Positions 11,079 to 22,880 of a DNA stretch of 64,000 nt are shown here, in pieces. Source of the stretch: Isoetes taiwanensis (Eukaryota > Streptophyta > Lycopodiopsida > Isoetales > Isoetaceae); NCBI GenBank assembly GCA_021234155.1, contig JAJEKV010000135.1, positions 1,617,065-1,681,064 of the forward strand, read 5' to 3'. The notes under the pieces are model-generated. The model was not told the origin of the DNA. It saw only the letters and a list, made by a program, of their open reading frames with translations, and did no database searches. How positions within the stretch are numbered: the stretch's first letter is position 1; each line of letters begins with the position of its first letter. The translations under genes were made by a program, and so were the position numbers.

Positions 11079-11926
11079 TAGCTAAGGACCATGCTGGAGC
11101 TCTTGAACCATTTGGATGGGTTCAGTAGTGATGAAAGAATCAAGGCAGGTCCCTTCTTCTTGAGTTGACACCAGGAAATGATCTTGGTGAGTGGAAATCA
11201 GGATTAGATAAATAGAGAGTGTTCTCTCATTTTGCAGGTCATAGCTGCCACCAATAGAGCAGGTATTCTAGACCCAACCCTGATGCATTCTGGAAGACTT
11301 GATAGAAAGATTGAGCTTCCACAGAGAAAGCTCGAGCACGAATCTTGCAGGTGCAATTTTATCTTTGTTAAATAAGGCCTACATTATATATAAGTAATTG
11401 ACATGTTTTGCATTTTTGGTTTAGATACATTCTCCAAAAATGAATGTAAATCCAGGCGTAAATTTCGAGGAGTTAGCTAGATCAACAGATGACTTTAATG
11501 GTGCTCAGTTGAAAGCAGTTTGTGTTGAAGCTGGGATGCTAGCTTTAAGGAGGGATGCAACAGAGGTTTTTATAGCTATCCTTGTCTTTTTTTTGCTTAT
11601 CTTGATTCCTCTTTTCATGATTGATTCTAGAATCTCTAATTATTAGTGGCCCTAGTACCTTTGTCTTATGCATGGAAACATATTTTTATGGGCCAGAAAA
11701 TTAAACTCTACATGAATAGTATTGATATTCTAGTGTGTTTGCTTGAATTTGCTGTTAATTCTTAGAGTCATGCTAAAGCATTATATTTATTCATTCTTGG
11801 TTTGACTCTTTGCAGGTTATTCATGAAGATTTCAATGATGGTATTATTACGTCCTTCAACAAAAAAAAAAAAAAAAAAAAAAAAGTTCAGGCAAAGAAGA
11901 AGGCCAGCCTAAATTATTATGCATAA
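11079..11926 (+). pseudogene. RPT5: 26S proteasome regulatory ATPase RPT5 (subunit 6A), 3' fragment, broken
   Basis: C-terminal third of the AAA ATPase RPT5, a base subunit of the 19S regulatory particle. Exons: 11079-11144, 11238-11350, 11425-11565, 11816-11926. Signature pieces are TMLELLNHLDGFSS, RIK joined to [61 protein letters not shown] and the ending KKKASLNYYA with the terminal YYA (HbYX-type) that docks into the 20S ring. The N-terminal coiled coil, OB domain, Walker A and Walker B are absent from the window. Damage: the first exon starts out of frame (VAKD where VQRT is expected), and one or two bases are lost near 11318, throwing KARARILQ out of frame. An in-frame insertion ending in 24 A (11861-11884) would encode eight lysines. 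The introns are retained, so this is not a retrocopy. Confidence 0.88.
11861..11884 (+). repeat. (A)24 run inside the last RPT5 exon
   Basis: Twenty-four uninterrupted A bases preceded by ACGTCCTTCAAC, placed between the codons for GII and VQAKKK. The reading frame is preserved across it. Confidence 0.95.
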
Positions 11927-12912
11927 GTCATGTTACATCTTTATTCTTGCAGTCTGTATGCTCAGTAGTTTTTGCACAACATGGAGATGAGTTCCCCATT
12001 CCAATGTCAGTGATATTGACCAAAATTCTTGTATAATACTTTCTATGCCATTAAGAATCACGCAGAGTTCTGTGCGTATTTATCTTCATAAGGATACACC
12101 TTTGTTTGTTTCTGAACCTATTCGCCTTCCTACACATGAAACCGTCCAGTCATAATGAAGAAAGCTAAAATTTGTTGTTATTGTAAGTTTCTCAATGTAG
12201 TTCTTCTTAGAGTGACTGAGACAGATTTTGTTGCAGGATGTGGCAACTCTATATGTACCCAGTTTATCCTAGCAACCAAGCTGCAACCATGATAACCAAT
12301 TGCATTGGAAATGAAGTCATGCACTTTGAAAAGGCCTGTTGGCAAAGTCTGGAGGGAGAAGGATTTTAATCACATTTTGTAGGGACGATCTTAGTGCAAT
12401 CATGCACTTAGATGAAATATGTTATTAAGTATGATTTCCTTACAATTGGTTTGGTTGCCCATTTAGAACATGCCATGAGCTCTGCAACCCTCATTACACT
12501 TTAACAGATTAACATCTTTGTAGTTACGTTGCTGAATTTTAGCCATTCCCATAATCTAACATACCTAGTCATCAGGGTTTGGGTGAGATTCCTGGCTCAT
12601 GAATCATCATGTTTTCTTCTTAAGTGTAGATGTTATACGTAAAATAACACAATATTTTATGTTGTACAAGGCAATACATGCTTGTGTTGGAGGTGATAGC
12701 ACAGTTTCATAAGTGCATCTAAGCTTGACTAAGAAGAAGAAGAGCATATTTTTGCTCCAACTACGTCCAACCGACTAAGAATTATGCATGCCAAACAGCT
12801 GATACACATCTGCCATAGCGGTTGCAGAATCTACTTGGTACATATTTTCTTTTATTCTTGCTCTTCAGTTACAGAAAAGACACTGACTTCTTGCTCTAAA
12901 GTTTCTTAATAG
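11927..12912. other. spacer between RPT5 and PUB relics
   Basis: No exon, RNA gene or element end recognised. Confidence 0.5.
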
Positions 12913-14010
12913 GGAAAACGTTCTAGAGAGATTTCAAGCTATATCAACGGACCTGGCCAGAGCTCTGGATGACCTCCCTTTCAGGTTTCTTGACATCTCT
13001 GACGAAGTTCGGGAGCAAGTATGTCTAGTTTCACATGCAGAAATGACCATTTCAAAAGCACGATTCTTCATATTTTTGTTTCTATTTCGTTGGTACTACA
13101 TTTATTCAGATCTAAAATCTAACGCGCTTATTGAGTGTAGTCTTTGCTACAAAGGAACTGCTTATCTATGTTGAGGTAGAATTTCAAGGTCCGAGCCTGA
13201 GGCCAATGTTCTTCCTCTACTTAGTTGCAAACCCGTTGTATTCATCATAAGCTTAAGTGGTTAAGCTGAAATTTAGATCTAATAGGGCAGCATGAGTGCT
13301 TAACCTTATATAGAATTATATTTTGCTAAATGTGATTTTACTGACTTGCTTTGATATAGGGTTGCCCCTTAAATCCTAAGGCTGGCATATTTCTTTTTCA
13401 TGTTTCTGTATGAAGGTGTTAAATTCATAAAAACTTGAAATAACATTAATGATGTAGTTAAATCATGGTTTTAGGTCTTTATGGGCCTACTAAATTAAAA
13501 TCTTTCTTGAGTAATGCATTGATGCAGTCACTTACATGCAGTCACAACTCTATTAAATCTCTCTATTAATGATAACAACAAAGGGAAAATTGTACTAGCT
13601 GGTGCAATTGATCCCATTGTGGAAGTGTTGAAATCTGGCAGCATGGAGGCACAGGAAAATGCAGCTGCAACATTATTCAGTTTATCTGTGGTTGATGCCA
13701 ACAAAATAACCATTGGTGCATCTGGTGCCATTCCTGCGTTGGTGGACCTGCTCCGAGAAGGAACCTCTAGAGGGAAAAAGGATGTTGCTACTACGTTGTT
13801 CAATCTGTCCATATATCAAGGAATAGAATAGAATAGAATAGATTTTTTAACGTCCACGGAAACAAGGGAAGGGCAGTGTGGGCTGGTGTTGTCCCCCACA
13901 TTGTTAATCTGCTAATGGACAACAATCTGGGAATGGTAGATGAATCTTTAGCCATATTGGCAATCCTTGCCACTCATCAAGAAGGCCGAGCTGCCATCAA
14001 AGGAAAATAA
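12913..14010 (+). pseudogene. plant U-box/ARM E3 ligase (PUB13/14-like) relic
   Basis: Two separated pieces of a plant PUB ubiquitin ligase. Exon 12913-13018, with a clean AG acceptor and GTATGT donor, encodes ENVLERFQAISTDLARAL followed by LDISDEVREQ, typical of the N-terminal UND region. From about 13541 armadillo repeats follow: [70 protein letters not shown] and [16 protein letters not shown]. They resume after an insertion as [37 protein letters not shown] and then stop at about 14008. The U-box exon expected between the two pieces is not seen. A 35 bp insertion at about 13824-13858 breaks the ARM region between YQG and NKG. Loss of the E2-binding U-box and the interrupted ARM repeats make it non-functional. 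Confidence 0.88.
13824..13858 (-). mobile_element. tiny LINE 3'-end insertion with (TATTC)n tail
   Basis: A GAATA-repeat tail followed by TTTTTTAACGTCCAC splits a PUB armadillo codon string, with GGAA on both sides as a likely short target duplication. The motif corresponds, in reverse, to the 3' terminus of the LINE ending at 62873 (GTGGACGATAAAA plus ATTCT repeats). Only about 15 bp of body is present. Confidence 0.6.
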
Positions 14011-14789
14011 AGGACAAGCAGTGAAATGCATAACAACAGACAAGATATCAACGAAGCAAGCAATGGCCAGAATCTGGTCTATAAAGTGGACAATTATTTC
14101 TATGAAGCATTAAAACAAGGTGTCTATAAGATACTTAAACTAACAATCATAAAAATCTTCTCCGCTTATCTTCAATTAACCCTTACCTATTATGCAAAAT
14201 ATGGATAAGTTCTCTATAAAATGTCTTGAGTTACTTTGCAAATTATGGGACAACTTTATGGTTCATGTGGCTTAATATCAAGTGACTTTACATTCGGCTT
14301 AAAATATCTAAGTACTAAATAAAGGTGTTAAGAATTGGGATTGTCCTGGGAAAACTCATTTTCATGCTTTATAAAAAATAAATCTACAAATGGCGGTCAA
14401 TGGTGATCACTTTCAGTATGACAATTATTTACAATGTAGGAATTTGAAACTGTTAGAATTCTTGGCACCATGAATGTGTCGATGTTTTACAATAACTCGA
14501 AACAGTGCTTGTGATGTTTATCATCATATATGAATTCCATCTAACCTTGCTTTGCATTATATTTACGTCATGAATGTGGGTACAATGGCTAACTTTTAGT
14601 ATGTATGTACAATTTGGATGTGTACAATGGCTAACTTGATCCATAAACACGTGCAATTCCATCTCCCAACCTATTTTATATGCTAAAATACTTCAATTGA
14701 GGATTCTCTCGGAACATCCGTCGTTCTGGCTTAATATAAGCTGTTTACTTGAATTCCAACACGAAACTACGACAAAAAAAATAAGCAAA
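14011..14789. other. unannotated stretch
   Basis: AT-rich, with no supported gene or element. Confidence 0.5.
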
Positions 14790-15575
14790 CCCACCCTCGG
14801 GGCACTTGAGGGCAACCCTCCGTGCGCAGCACCTTGTATATGATGGACCTTTATTATTCTTTTAGTTCTAGAACTAACTTAGGACAAAAGATTACAAGGT
14901 GTGAAAGACTAAACGCTGAGAGACACCATTGTACCTTTTGGCCCTTGCATCTTTACCCTTATCAGACTATTTTTCCAATGGTTATGAACTCAGGTCAAAT
15001 TGTAAATTCACAAATATTATCACAAAATTTTCAGCCATCAAAGGAATTCAACTACTAAGTCACATTAGACAACCAATGCATGAAATCTCTACAGCCCTTT
15101 AGAAAAAGTGCAATAATACATCAATAGTCTAATCTTGGCCTGTTCTTCGTAGAACTTTACCACTTCAAGAACATTGGCTTATCGTCCTTGTACTAATGCA
15201 AATACCCACAACAATAGATGTGGTGAGATCAAGAACCTGAAATCCAGCATTAGGCATTTCACTAGCGCTTCCAATAAACAAACTGCCACTTGTAATATAC
15301 ACATTTATTCCATCAGGAAAATGTCCCAATGAACTGTCCCGGTAGGAAACATGAGCTGAACGGAGTAATGATGCAAAGCTTTCTATGCAAAGCTTTCGGT
15401 GATCGGCATGGTGCTGAAATTTTTCAATGATCATCTTGTACAAAAGGCATCTGAATAAGAAGCATCAATAAGCCTACAAGTTGTGCTTTGTAAATCTGGC
15501 AGTATAGAGTTTTCTGTTATTGCCAGAAAATAAACAAGCTGCTGCGCACGGAGGGTTGCCCTCCGTGACCCGAGA
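14790..15575. mobile_element. candidate non-autonomous element with 23-bp perfect inverted ends
   Basis: The segment 14808-14830 is an exact reverse complement of 15541-15563 (GGGCAACCCTCCGTGCGCAG core), and the similarity continues weakly outward (CCTCGGGGCACTT against GTGACCCGAGAG). The roughly 730 bp interior has no transposase. Minus-strand open stretches inside (15165-15703) are unrecognised. No clear target-site duplication was found, so element status is inferred from the ends. Confidence 0.55.
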
Positions 15576-15615
15576 GTGAAATGGCTTAAATCACACTTCA
15601 AAGTCATGTTTTCGA

Positions 15616-15697
15616 GCATATACTGACATATACTTGGAATATGCCACAAACCCACATGGATGAGGGTTTCCCCCTTAGGGGCAACCCAAGAAACTGG
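15616..15697. repeat. dispersed GGGGCAACCC repeat, copy 1
   Basis: Shares order and sequence with 34440-34520: an AGCATATAC block, GGAATATGCC, CCACAT, GAGGGTTT, then AGGGGCAACCCAA. The two copies are in the same orientation and moderately diverged. Confidence 0.7.
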
Positions 15698-17295
15698 ACT
15701 CAAACATGTCAGTAGAATGCTATTTCCATGCCCAATTCATAATTCATAAGGCAAGGTATTCAAATACGCTAATAACTCACAAATTGAATGTTGCAAATAG
15801 GAAAAAGAAACACAATCCATTGGTTCCATTCAAACCTTGAACATATCGAAAAACGAGAAGCAAGAATGATGATTTCGTTGGTGTTTTAGTTTTCTTTATC
15901 GGGGCTCAACACATGCACGCACTGTATCCCGGTTCTTCAAGATTCAAGGAATTCGATTTTTTATTGCTATTTTTGTTTTCTAAATTTGAAATTGCCTCCA
16001 AGATTTCCAACCACCTTTATTGATTTTAGTACTAAATTGGGGGACAAAAAGGACATCGAAAATGAGACACCCCAGTGTGCGACTATGTCATATCCCTTGG
16101 CACTTTGATTATAAACTAAGAACGGGATGAAACTCTAGACATGTATAGAACCTTACTTTTGCCAACGAAGCCTTATGCAATTAAATTGAGAGATATGACA
16201 CATTTTTGCAAGTGAGAAGTTTAACTCATACAATGAGAAATAAGAGTTGCACCCCTTTAGAAATTAACAAAAAGATAGAATACAACATTGATGCCAAAAA
16301 CATTTGGTACATAAATCAAATTATTATGAAAATTGGAAGAGTACAGTCTACAAGATCAATCCCTCCTTTGACATTAATCAATGGGCTTTCATTAAAATGT
16401 CGTACATATTCTATTGGCTATCCCATTAAAGAGGCAGTATCAATCATGCTTTTGCATATATGACAAGTATATTGATGCCTCATCAAATTGCAATTAGGTA
16501 CTAATTTGCTGATAACCTTGACAATATCTCCTCCAATTACCAAGTCCTCAATCGCATCCATAGGATCACAATTGCACATGATTACAATTGCAACATTTCT
16601 CCTCAACATGGACAAACTAATCTAAACCTTTTGTTCTTCCAATCAATCCTCTTTGAAAGAAATGTTGTATCCCTCTCAATCTCAGAAATTATAACTGCAC
16701 CTTGCACCTGGTATTGCATGGTATTGCATCACTGTTGAAGTTGTTCCTACATAAATACCATCAGTATCATATTAGTTAAAACATCTAAGAGAAAAAGAGT
16801 AACAAACTTTTGTGAGAGCCATCTTTAAATACAAGCTCACGTCAAAAAAGAAGGGAAGACAAATCTATGACACAATGGAAAGTGTAAGAAGTAAGAATAT
16901 ACATCTTTGTACATATAATTTAAAAAGATGAAACAAGCACGATGCAGAACATAGTGCAGGGTAGTAATAACCACATTTATTTCCTTGATCTTTTTTATTC
17001 GCTATGCCACAAATGACCCTACTTCATCTTACTGCCTTTGCCTCTGCTATAGTTTTTGCATCTGGATCTTATTTGGTAAATCCACATGAGTATTCTAGGA
17101 CCTCGGCCCACCTCTATTTCTAGTCCTCTAGTCCTATGTTATCACGTCACTCAAAACAAGACGACCATAGTTATCTCTTGTTGTTGGCTTCAGCCCCTGC
17201 AAATATGGATCTTCACTCGTTAATAAGACAACCACAAAGACAAGTTAATATCTTAACTCATTAACAACACAGCCACAAAGACAAGTTAATGTATC
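15698..17295. other. unannotated stretch
   Basis: Short open frames at 16206-16615 lack recognisable motifs. An imperfect direct repeat of ACAAAGACAAGTTAAT occurs near 17235 and 17276. Confidence 0.45.
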
Positions 17296-18097
17296 CTGTA
17301 GGGCCACTAGGGGGTGCATCAAGAACTAACACGCCACTAACACCTAGCTGCTCAACAGATTGCTCTGGTGCAAATGTGATGCCCAGAACAGGCCTGGTAA
17401 CCTTCCCATATTTTATGATTTGTTCCACAATTCCGGCAACCTAAAGAGATGCAGTAAAAAATTTAAATAAATTTATTCAAGCACAGGCTGATGATAACAC
17501 GATTACAGATCTACTGTATCCACTGGAATTGAAAATCCCACGGCAGAGGATGCCCCCTGATGGTGAGTAAATTGCAGTGTTTATCCCTATCAGGTCCCCA
17601 GAGCTATCAAACCTCCACTATTTCCAGGATTAATAGCTGCATCTGTTTGAATCACATCCTGAATTGGTCGACCAGTAGCAGCAGAACTGATCTCCCTTCG
17701 TAGTCCACTGTGATGCATGAAGATACATGGAAAACAAACTCCTGTAAACAAGCATATCCATTGTTTTGGCAACTTGAACACAAGTTCTATTATAGCAGAA
17801 GCTTCTTTTCCCATATCTTATAACCCCAGTTGTAAGAGTGTGGTCAAGCCCAAATTGGTAAAAAAACCACATTTCAGTATAAATATATGTAAGTCAAAAC
17901 AAATGCCATGCCCTTGTGGATGTTACTCACTGGGTTTCCAAATGGCATAAACTTTTTGGCCAACCAGAAGATCTCCGGAGCTTCCAACATGTATTGGCTT
18001 TAACTTATCTTTTGGTGCATCAATATGTAGCACGGCAACATCTTCATCGTATCCTACTATATCGGCTTCATAAACAGACTGATCGCCCAGTGTTACC
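17296..18097 (-). pseudogene. DEG1/DEGP1-type chloroplast serine protease relic
   Basis: Fragment of a plastid lumen HtrA/DEG protease. Read on the minus strand: VTLGDQSVYEADIVGYDEDV and AVLHIDAPKDKLKPIHVGSS (18097-17931), FGLDHTLTTGVI (about 17854-17817), [20 protein letters not shown] and [12 protein letters not shown] with the catalytic Ser (from 17707), [13 protein letters not shown], then VTRPVLGITFAPEQSVEQLG and VSGVLVLDAPPSGP to about 17296. The His-bearing exon and the PDZ-domain end are not found. Damage is extensive: an extra T before GGAAACCCA shifts frame at about 17941, and the acceptor before FGLDH reads AA instead of AG (17856-17855). The donor after GVI reads AT instead of GT (17816-17815), a small deletion follows GNSGG, and one G is gained after SPSG. 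It cannot yield an active protease. Confidence 0.88.
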
Positions 18098-19812
18098 CTG
18101 CACAATGTGTTATTCATTATATTGTTATCCAGAATCACATAATTGAATCAATTTTCTAGACATGCAATTCAGCGCATGATGAAAAATCTGCGACTCAGGT
18201 CATGGTAGCCAACAAGAATATTGGCACTCTCACAAACAACTATAATTGTTCCTTTTGCAATCACAATGATCTCCACCAAGAATTCAAACTCAATGGACTC
18301 AAGCTCATGAACTGTATAGAAGAAAAAAGAGAGGACTCTAAGTCCGTGAACTTTACAGAAAAAACGGACTCAAGTCCGTGATATGTTTATATGTTTGTAG
18401 TTTCATGTGCTTCCAGTAGTATTGAATCACCCTGCAAGAATAATATGGCCATACAGCCTCTCCTCCTTCAGATTACCTAATACAATATGAACACAGGATC
18501 CCTGCCTCCATGAACACTAGACCTCCTGCTTTTCTTGGCACGAAGGAATGTGATATCCTCTGTAAGATTTGAATAGGAAATCTCAGTAAGTAGCTTCGTG
18601 CTTTTCCACAAAGATCCATGAACCAAATTTCATGATCATTGCAGATATACATTCTAGAAACACCAAAATAAAGTTTTCTGCTTTCTTGCTTTGGGAGAAG
18701 GTTTTATTTCTCTTGGATTAAATTATAGCAGGATCACATTCTTGGTATATCACTGGCTTCAAACATTTTACTGAATTAAAAGAAAAAGCAAACCAAGGGC
18801 AAAAAAATTGGCATATTTCTGGATTCAAACTTTTTACTGGACAAAAAGGCAAACCAAAGGCAAAATACAGCCGTACCTCTTTGTCAAGGCCAAAGAAAGA
18901 ATGTAGCAGAGATGTTTTTCACTTGCTTCATTCGTTACTTTTTTCGAGAGCGGCACCCATAGCTCTGAATTAATTCAACGGTGGCCCACATTAGAAACAG
19001 GATTGAATTTCGTCCATTTTGTTGACTCGATCTGCAAAACAACAAAAAGAAACGTTGATTTGAAGAATGTGAAACACATAGCAATGTTTACGTCAAGTGC
19101 CGGACTTATCGAGAGACCAAATTCGAAATGCAAACTACCAAAATCAGAATGACAATAGTGCAAAAATCACATTCTTTTCCCATCGGGTTTTTCTCTCCAG
19201 CAAAGCGACCTGTTGTAACTTAGATGGGTTTCAAGAAACAACCAGATGTTTCAAGAAAAGATCAGATTGTACGTGTATACACCGCCATTCAAGATTTACT
19301 ATTTTTAGAACTATTTTGAATTAACAAGAATGAAACAGAAAGCACAACAAAAAAACACATGTTTTGCACTGGAGCGCCTTCCTGATACTCCTCCTGTGGA
19401 AAGAAGAAAAAAATGTTAGAAATTTCAGGCGCTCTAACCAAAAGGATGCTACGAACTCAAAAGATATGGTTGAAAGCCCACAAGGTTGAAGGAGATCGGC
19501 AGTAGAGGCATCTCGAAAGCGCAAGAAAGAAGCATATAAACACAAGTGAGTCCCATATAATTCTGTTATATAATTCTGTTTTGCTTTCCTATAAAATCCT
19601 CCAAATCAAATGTGTTTCCTTAGGAATGAGAAAAAACCTTAAAAGTTGAGAAAAGCCTTAAAACTTGATGTCGTTCGCTAAAAAATATGTAACTTTTATA
19701 TCGTTTTTTGTTGCCAAGTGGTGACGTTGGCTTGCCGTTCCCCAATCTCAATTAATATTTTTTAGTATTAGTATTAAATCGCTCACACTATCTCCCCCCG
19801 ATTGGGGTTATT
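18098..19812. other. unannotated stretch with two palindromic motifs
   Basis: Near-palindromes GGACTCTAAGTCCGTG (18333-18348) and CGGACTCAAGTCCG (18365-18378) belong to the motif family clustered at 23.7-24.1 kb. No exon for the N-terminus of the DEG1 relic was recognised. Confidence 0.5.
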
Positions 19813-19869
19813 AAAAAAAAAAAAAAAAATGAAACCCTTCCGAATTTCCCTGAAATTCGGAAGGGTTTC
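19813..19869. repeat. poly(A) plus perfect 18-bp hairpin
   Basis: A run of 17 A (19813-19829) is followed by GAAACCCTTCCGAATTTC (19831-19848) and its exact inverse (19852-19869) around a three-base loop. The stem core matches the GGAAACCCTTCC units of the 22.9-23.4 kb array. Confidence 0.85.
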
Positions 19870-21704
19870 CACAAAAATATAATATTTTTCGGTTTTCAAT
19901 GGTAATTAATGCTTCCAATTAATTTCTTACGGCTGTTATTAAGAGCTTTTTTTTTTCAGAAAAAAGAATTTTTTTTTTGTTCTTAGCTCGTCCTCCGGCG
20001 GTTTTCTTTGGGTTTGGCGATTGATTTCCCTTTGCAAATCCTACAGCAGCAAATAGGCGGTGGTCTCTTCTTTCTTCTTCAAGGTAAGATGAAATAATAG
20101 GGCAAAAACGTACCCTAATTCGAAGCTACTGGGACAAAATCGAGCTCGATATTTTGGCATGGAAGACGGCAGCTAAGCATACGCACTCCCTCTTCTCACG
20201 GTTATCACCGCCAAAGACATCGGCCATGGCCTGGGCAAATTGGCGACAATCTGCAAGCTCTCCTTACTCTCGACAAATCCTCTGATTTTTTCTTGCGGGT
20301 TAAATCTTTCTAACAGAGGATGATTTCTAGCAGATCCGACAAAGGAAATGCAAAGGCCTTGGACGATTTTCTGAGAGATTAACTTGGAACAAGTGTGGAT
20401 TTGGGGCTTGAGGGCTTGTAATTTTTTCCTTTATTTTTTAGTTTTATGGCGAGCACTAGTCGATTTGGAAGAGAGAGATAAGAGGGAATGGGTAAAATCG
20501 ACCTTTGCATGTCCTCTTGCTCCCGAGTATTTTTTTCTTCAGATCCTATCGGATCCAAGGTAAGTCTTTTTTGAATTTTGAAGTTGACTCCTCCAAAATC
20601 AGTTCTAAGTCCTCATGTCATTGCTTTTTGGGGAAGGCTAAATTTCTTTGATGCAAGACTTCACACAATGCAATTATTATCATACATATATTTTAGCGAA
20701 GATTGGATTGGACCTTGTGTAAAGTCTAGATTTCTTGGAACAAGTAGATTAAGGATTGATACATTGCATCGTTATCATTTCCATTTTTATAGTGGAGATT
20801 AGATAGCACATAATTACTTTCTTTGATCCGCAAAGGCTTGCTAAATCATGTCCTCTGGTTTAGAATTCTAAAGCCTATTGAATCTTTCTTCTTGAAGAAG
20901 TCAAATCTTACTTACTTTTAATAGGCATATACTTGAGTTTTGGTAGAAAAATAATCTGCAGATCTTGAATATGCTTTCAGGGATTTGGATTTGTTTAGCG
21001 ACAATATGTCATTACTTCCTTATCATTTGTGATGTGTGATTCTGCTAAATAGGAGCTGGTAGAATTTTTTAACTATTATAAAAGCACACATATGACTATT
21101 GTGGAACAAAGCTACGGAATATACTATGCAAATTGTTTGCAAACATGTGGTGCATGTTTTATGTTAATGCAAGAACACATGTTTAGGATTTCTGATCTAT
21201 GATTTGAGTTGATTGTTTGACAGGTCAATATGTTAGAAAGGGACTATCAAAGGAAAATAAGTGGCTGCAGACATCCATGGTATCAAATTGTCGTTTCATT
21301 CCTTTCATTAGCATATAGGAAGCTTTTATGTACAATCCACTAATTATGAAGTCTATTTTAGGGTTAAAACCATGGTGGTGAAAGTATTATTCCCTTTAGT
21401 GCTGCATTGGAACAAAAGCTGTCTGACATGCCATCATATGAAGCATCAGTTTACTGCAAGGAGAATGATATTCAAAGGTACGAGTATCATTTATTATAAG
21501 TTCTACTTTTTGCTGGAATTGAATATGTGTTTTGCATTTGCAATGCATTGCGAAAAATAATCGAAACAGTTTTTGCTGCAATCAATCTCATTTACTTTTT
21601 TACAGTAGCAGTTCCTAGCATGGAGAAAACATATTTATTTCCTAGCAGTTCATGGAGAAAACGTTGGCAAATACCTCAAGCAGCAGGGACTATTCATACT
21701 GATT
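19870..21704. other. unannotated stretch
   Basis: No recognisable coding exon. Open frames at 20578-20802 and 21372-21736 show no family features. Confidence 0.45.
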
Positions 21705-22010
21705 TTGAAAGAGGGTTTATATGTGCTGAGGTATAACATGCCTGAAAGAAACATTATAACATGCAAGGGGGCTATCATTGGATATTGTTGTCTCTTGGAG
21801 AGAGCAATTTATTATTTTCAAAATATGCTGGCTCAAGATGTGAAGTCAAATGCAATAATCTTTATTGTCACGCTATCTGCATATATAGGTTCTGCAACTC
21901 TAGGAGAAGGCAACTTCATAGATGGATCTGTAATTAAAAATGGGATACAGATCGATCATGGTGATCTAACTACGCTCATTTGCCTTCTATCAAACAATGC
22001 ATGGAGAGGG
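21705..22010 (+). pseudogene. PPR protein fragment
   Basis: One to two pentatricopeptide repeats of the plant PLS type: MPERNIITCKGAIIGYC, LLERAIYYFQNMLAQDVKSN, AIIFIVTLSAY and GEGNFIDGSVIKNGI. The pattern follows the usual MPERNVVSWN, ALxLFxxM, VTFxxxLSAC and HGxVIKxG order seen in organellar RNA-editing or processing factors. WN has become CK and the text loses similarity after about 22010, with no start codon context, targeting peptide or further repeats. It is a broken piece of a PPR gene. Confidence 0.7.
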
Positions 22011-22880
22011 AATACTAGCAAACAAGATTCCAATGCTTGTGATGACCCTGAACATATTATATTTGTGTGCAAATTAAATGTGCAAATTGTACGCTTGAAC
22101 CATGGGTGGATGCTGATGCCTTATTCACAGACTGCATAAATGTCAAAATTATAATCTTGTTCTACAAAGCTAACACTGTCCTAACACCTCAAATATTAGA
22201 TTGTTCTTTTCATTACCATTTTATAATAGTTGTTTGCTTGTTGCTTAATGTAACAACCACTTTTCTTTTGCATTTGGGGGCTTTCTTGTTCCTATGAACT
22301 TTTTTCTAGGATGGAACCTTTGACTATCAATTAATTTTGTCATCACATTAATATTGTATTGTAGCTTCTACAATTCCACCTAAAATAGTTCAATTGTAGT
22401 ATCGTATTATAAGATTTAAGGTTTTGAAATGAAATTGCTCTTACCCATATGCAAGTTTAATCTTAGAAATAAAATTGCTCAAGGGCAAGAAGAAGTTAGT
22501 TATATCTTTGCATTATCTAATAGAAAACCAATACGGAGGCGTGCTAGAAGACTACCAGTATTAACAAGTGTTAGCACACTAGGGTACGGCTTTTGACCAC
22601 TAGGCAAAAAAAGGACAAATGTTGTACACAAGTGGTTGTCCCTCTAGTATCTCAAAACACTGGTAAGTTGAATTGAAGCGATATTAAAAAAAAAAAAAAA
22701 GTGCATACCAAGTTCAGGTAGAAGCATCCTCCTCGCATTCTTCAAATGCGTCAAGCTCCGGATCCATAAGGAGATGCAATGGCGGAGAGCAGAGCGCAAG
22801 AAGCGCCCTTAAAAATTTTGAGATGCAATGGCGGAGAGCAAAGCGCAAGAAGAGCCCTTAAATTTTTTTTGATGAAACGT
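22011..22880. other. unannotated stretch
   Basis: No gene recognised. A direct repeat of GAGATGCAATGGCGGAGAGC occurs at about 22771 and 22821, and an (A)15-type run lies at about 22686-22700. Confidence 0.5.

Noticed and set aside
17815-17816. AT donor in the DEG1 relic as a U12-type AT-AC intron
   Set aside because: It lacks the ATATCC consensus and the intron ends in AG; a mutated GTATGG donor is simpler in a gene with other lesions.
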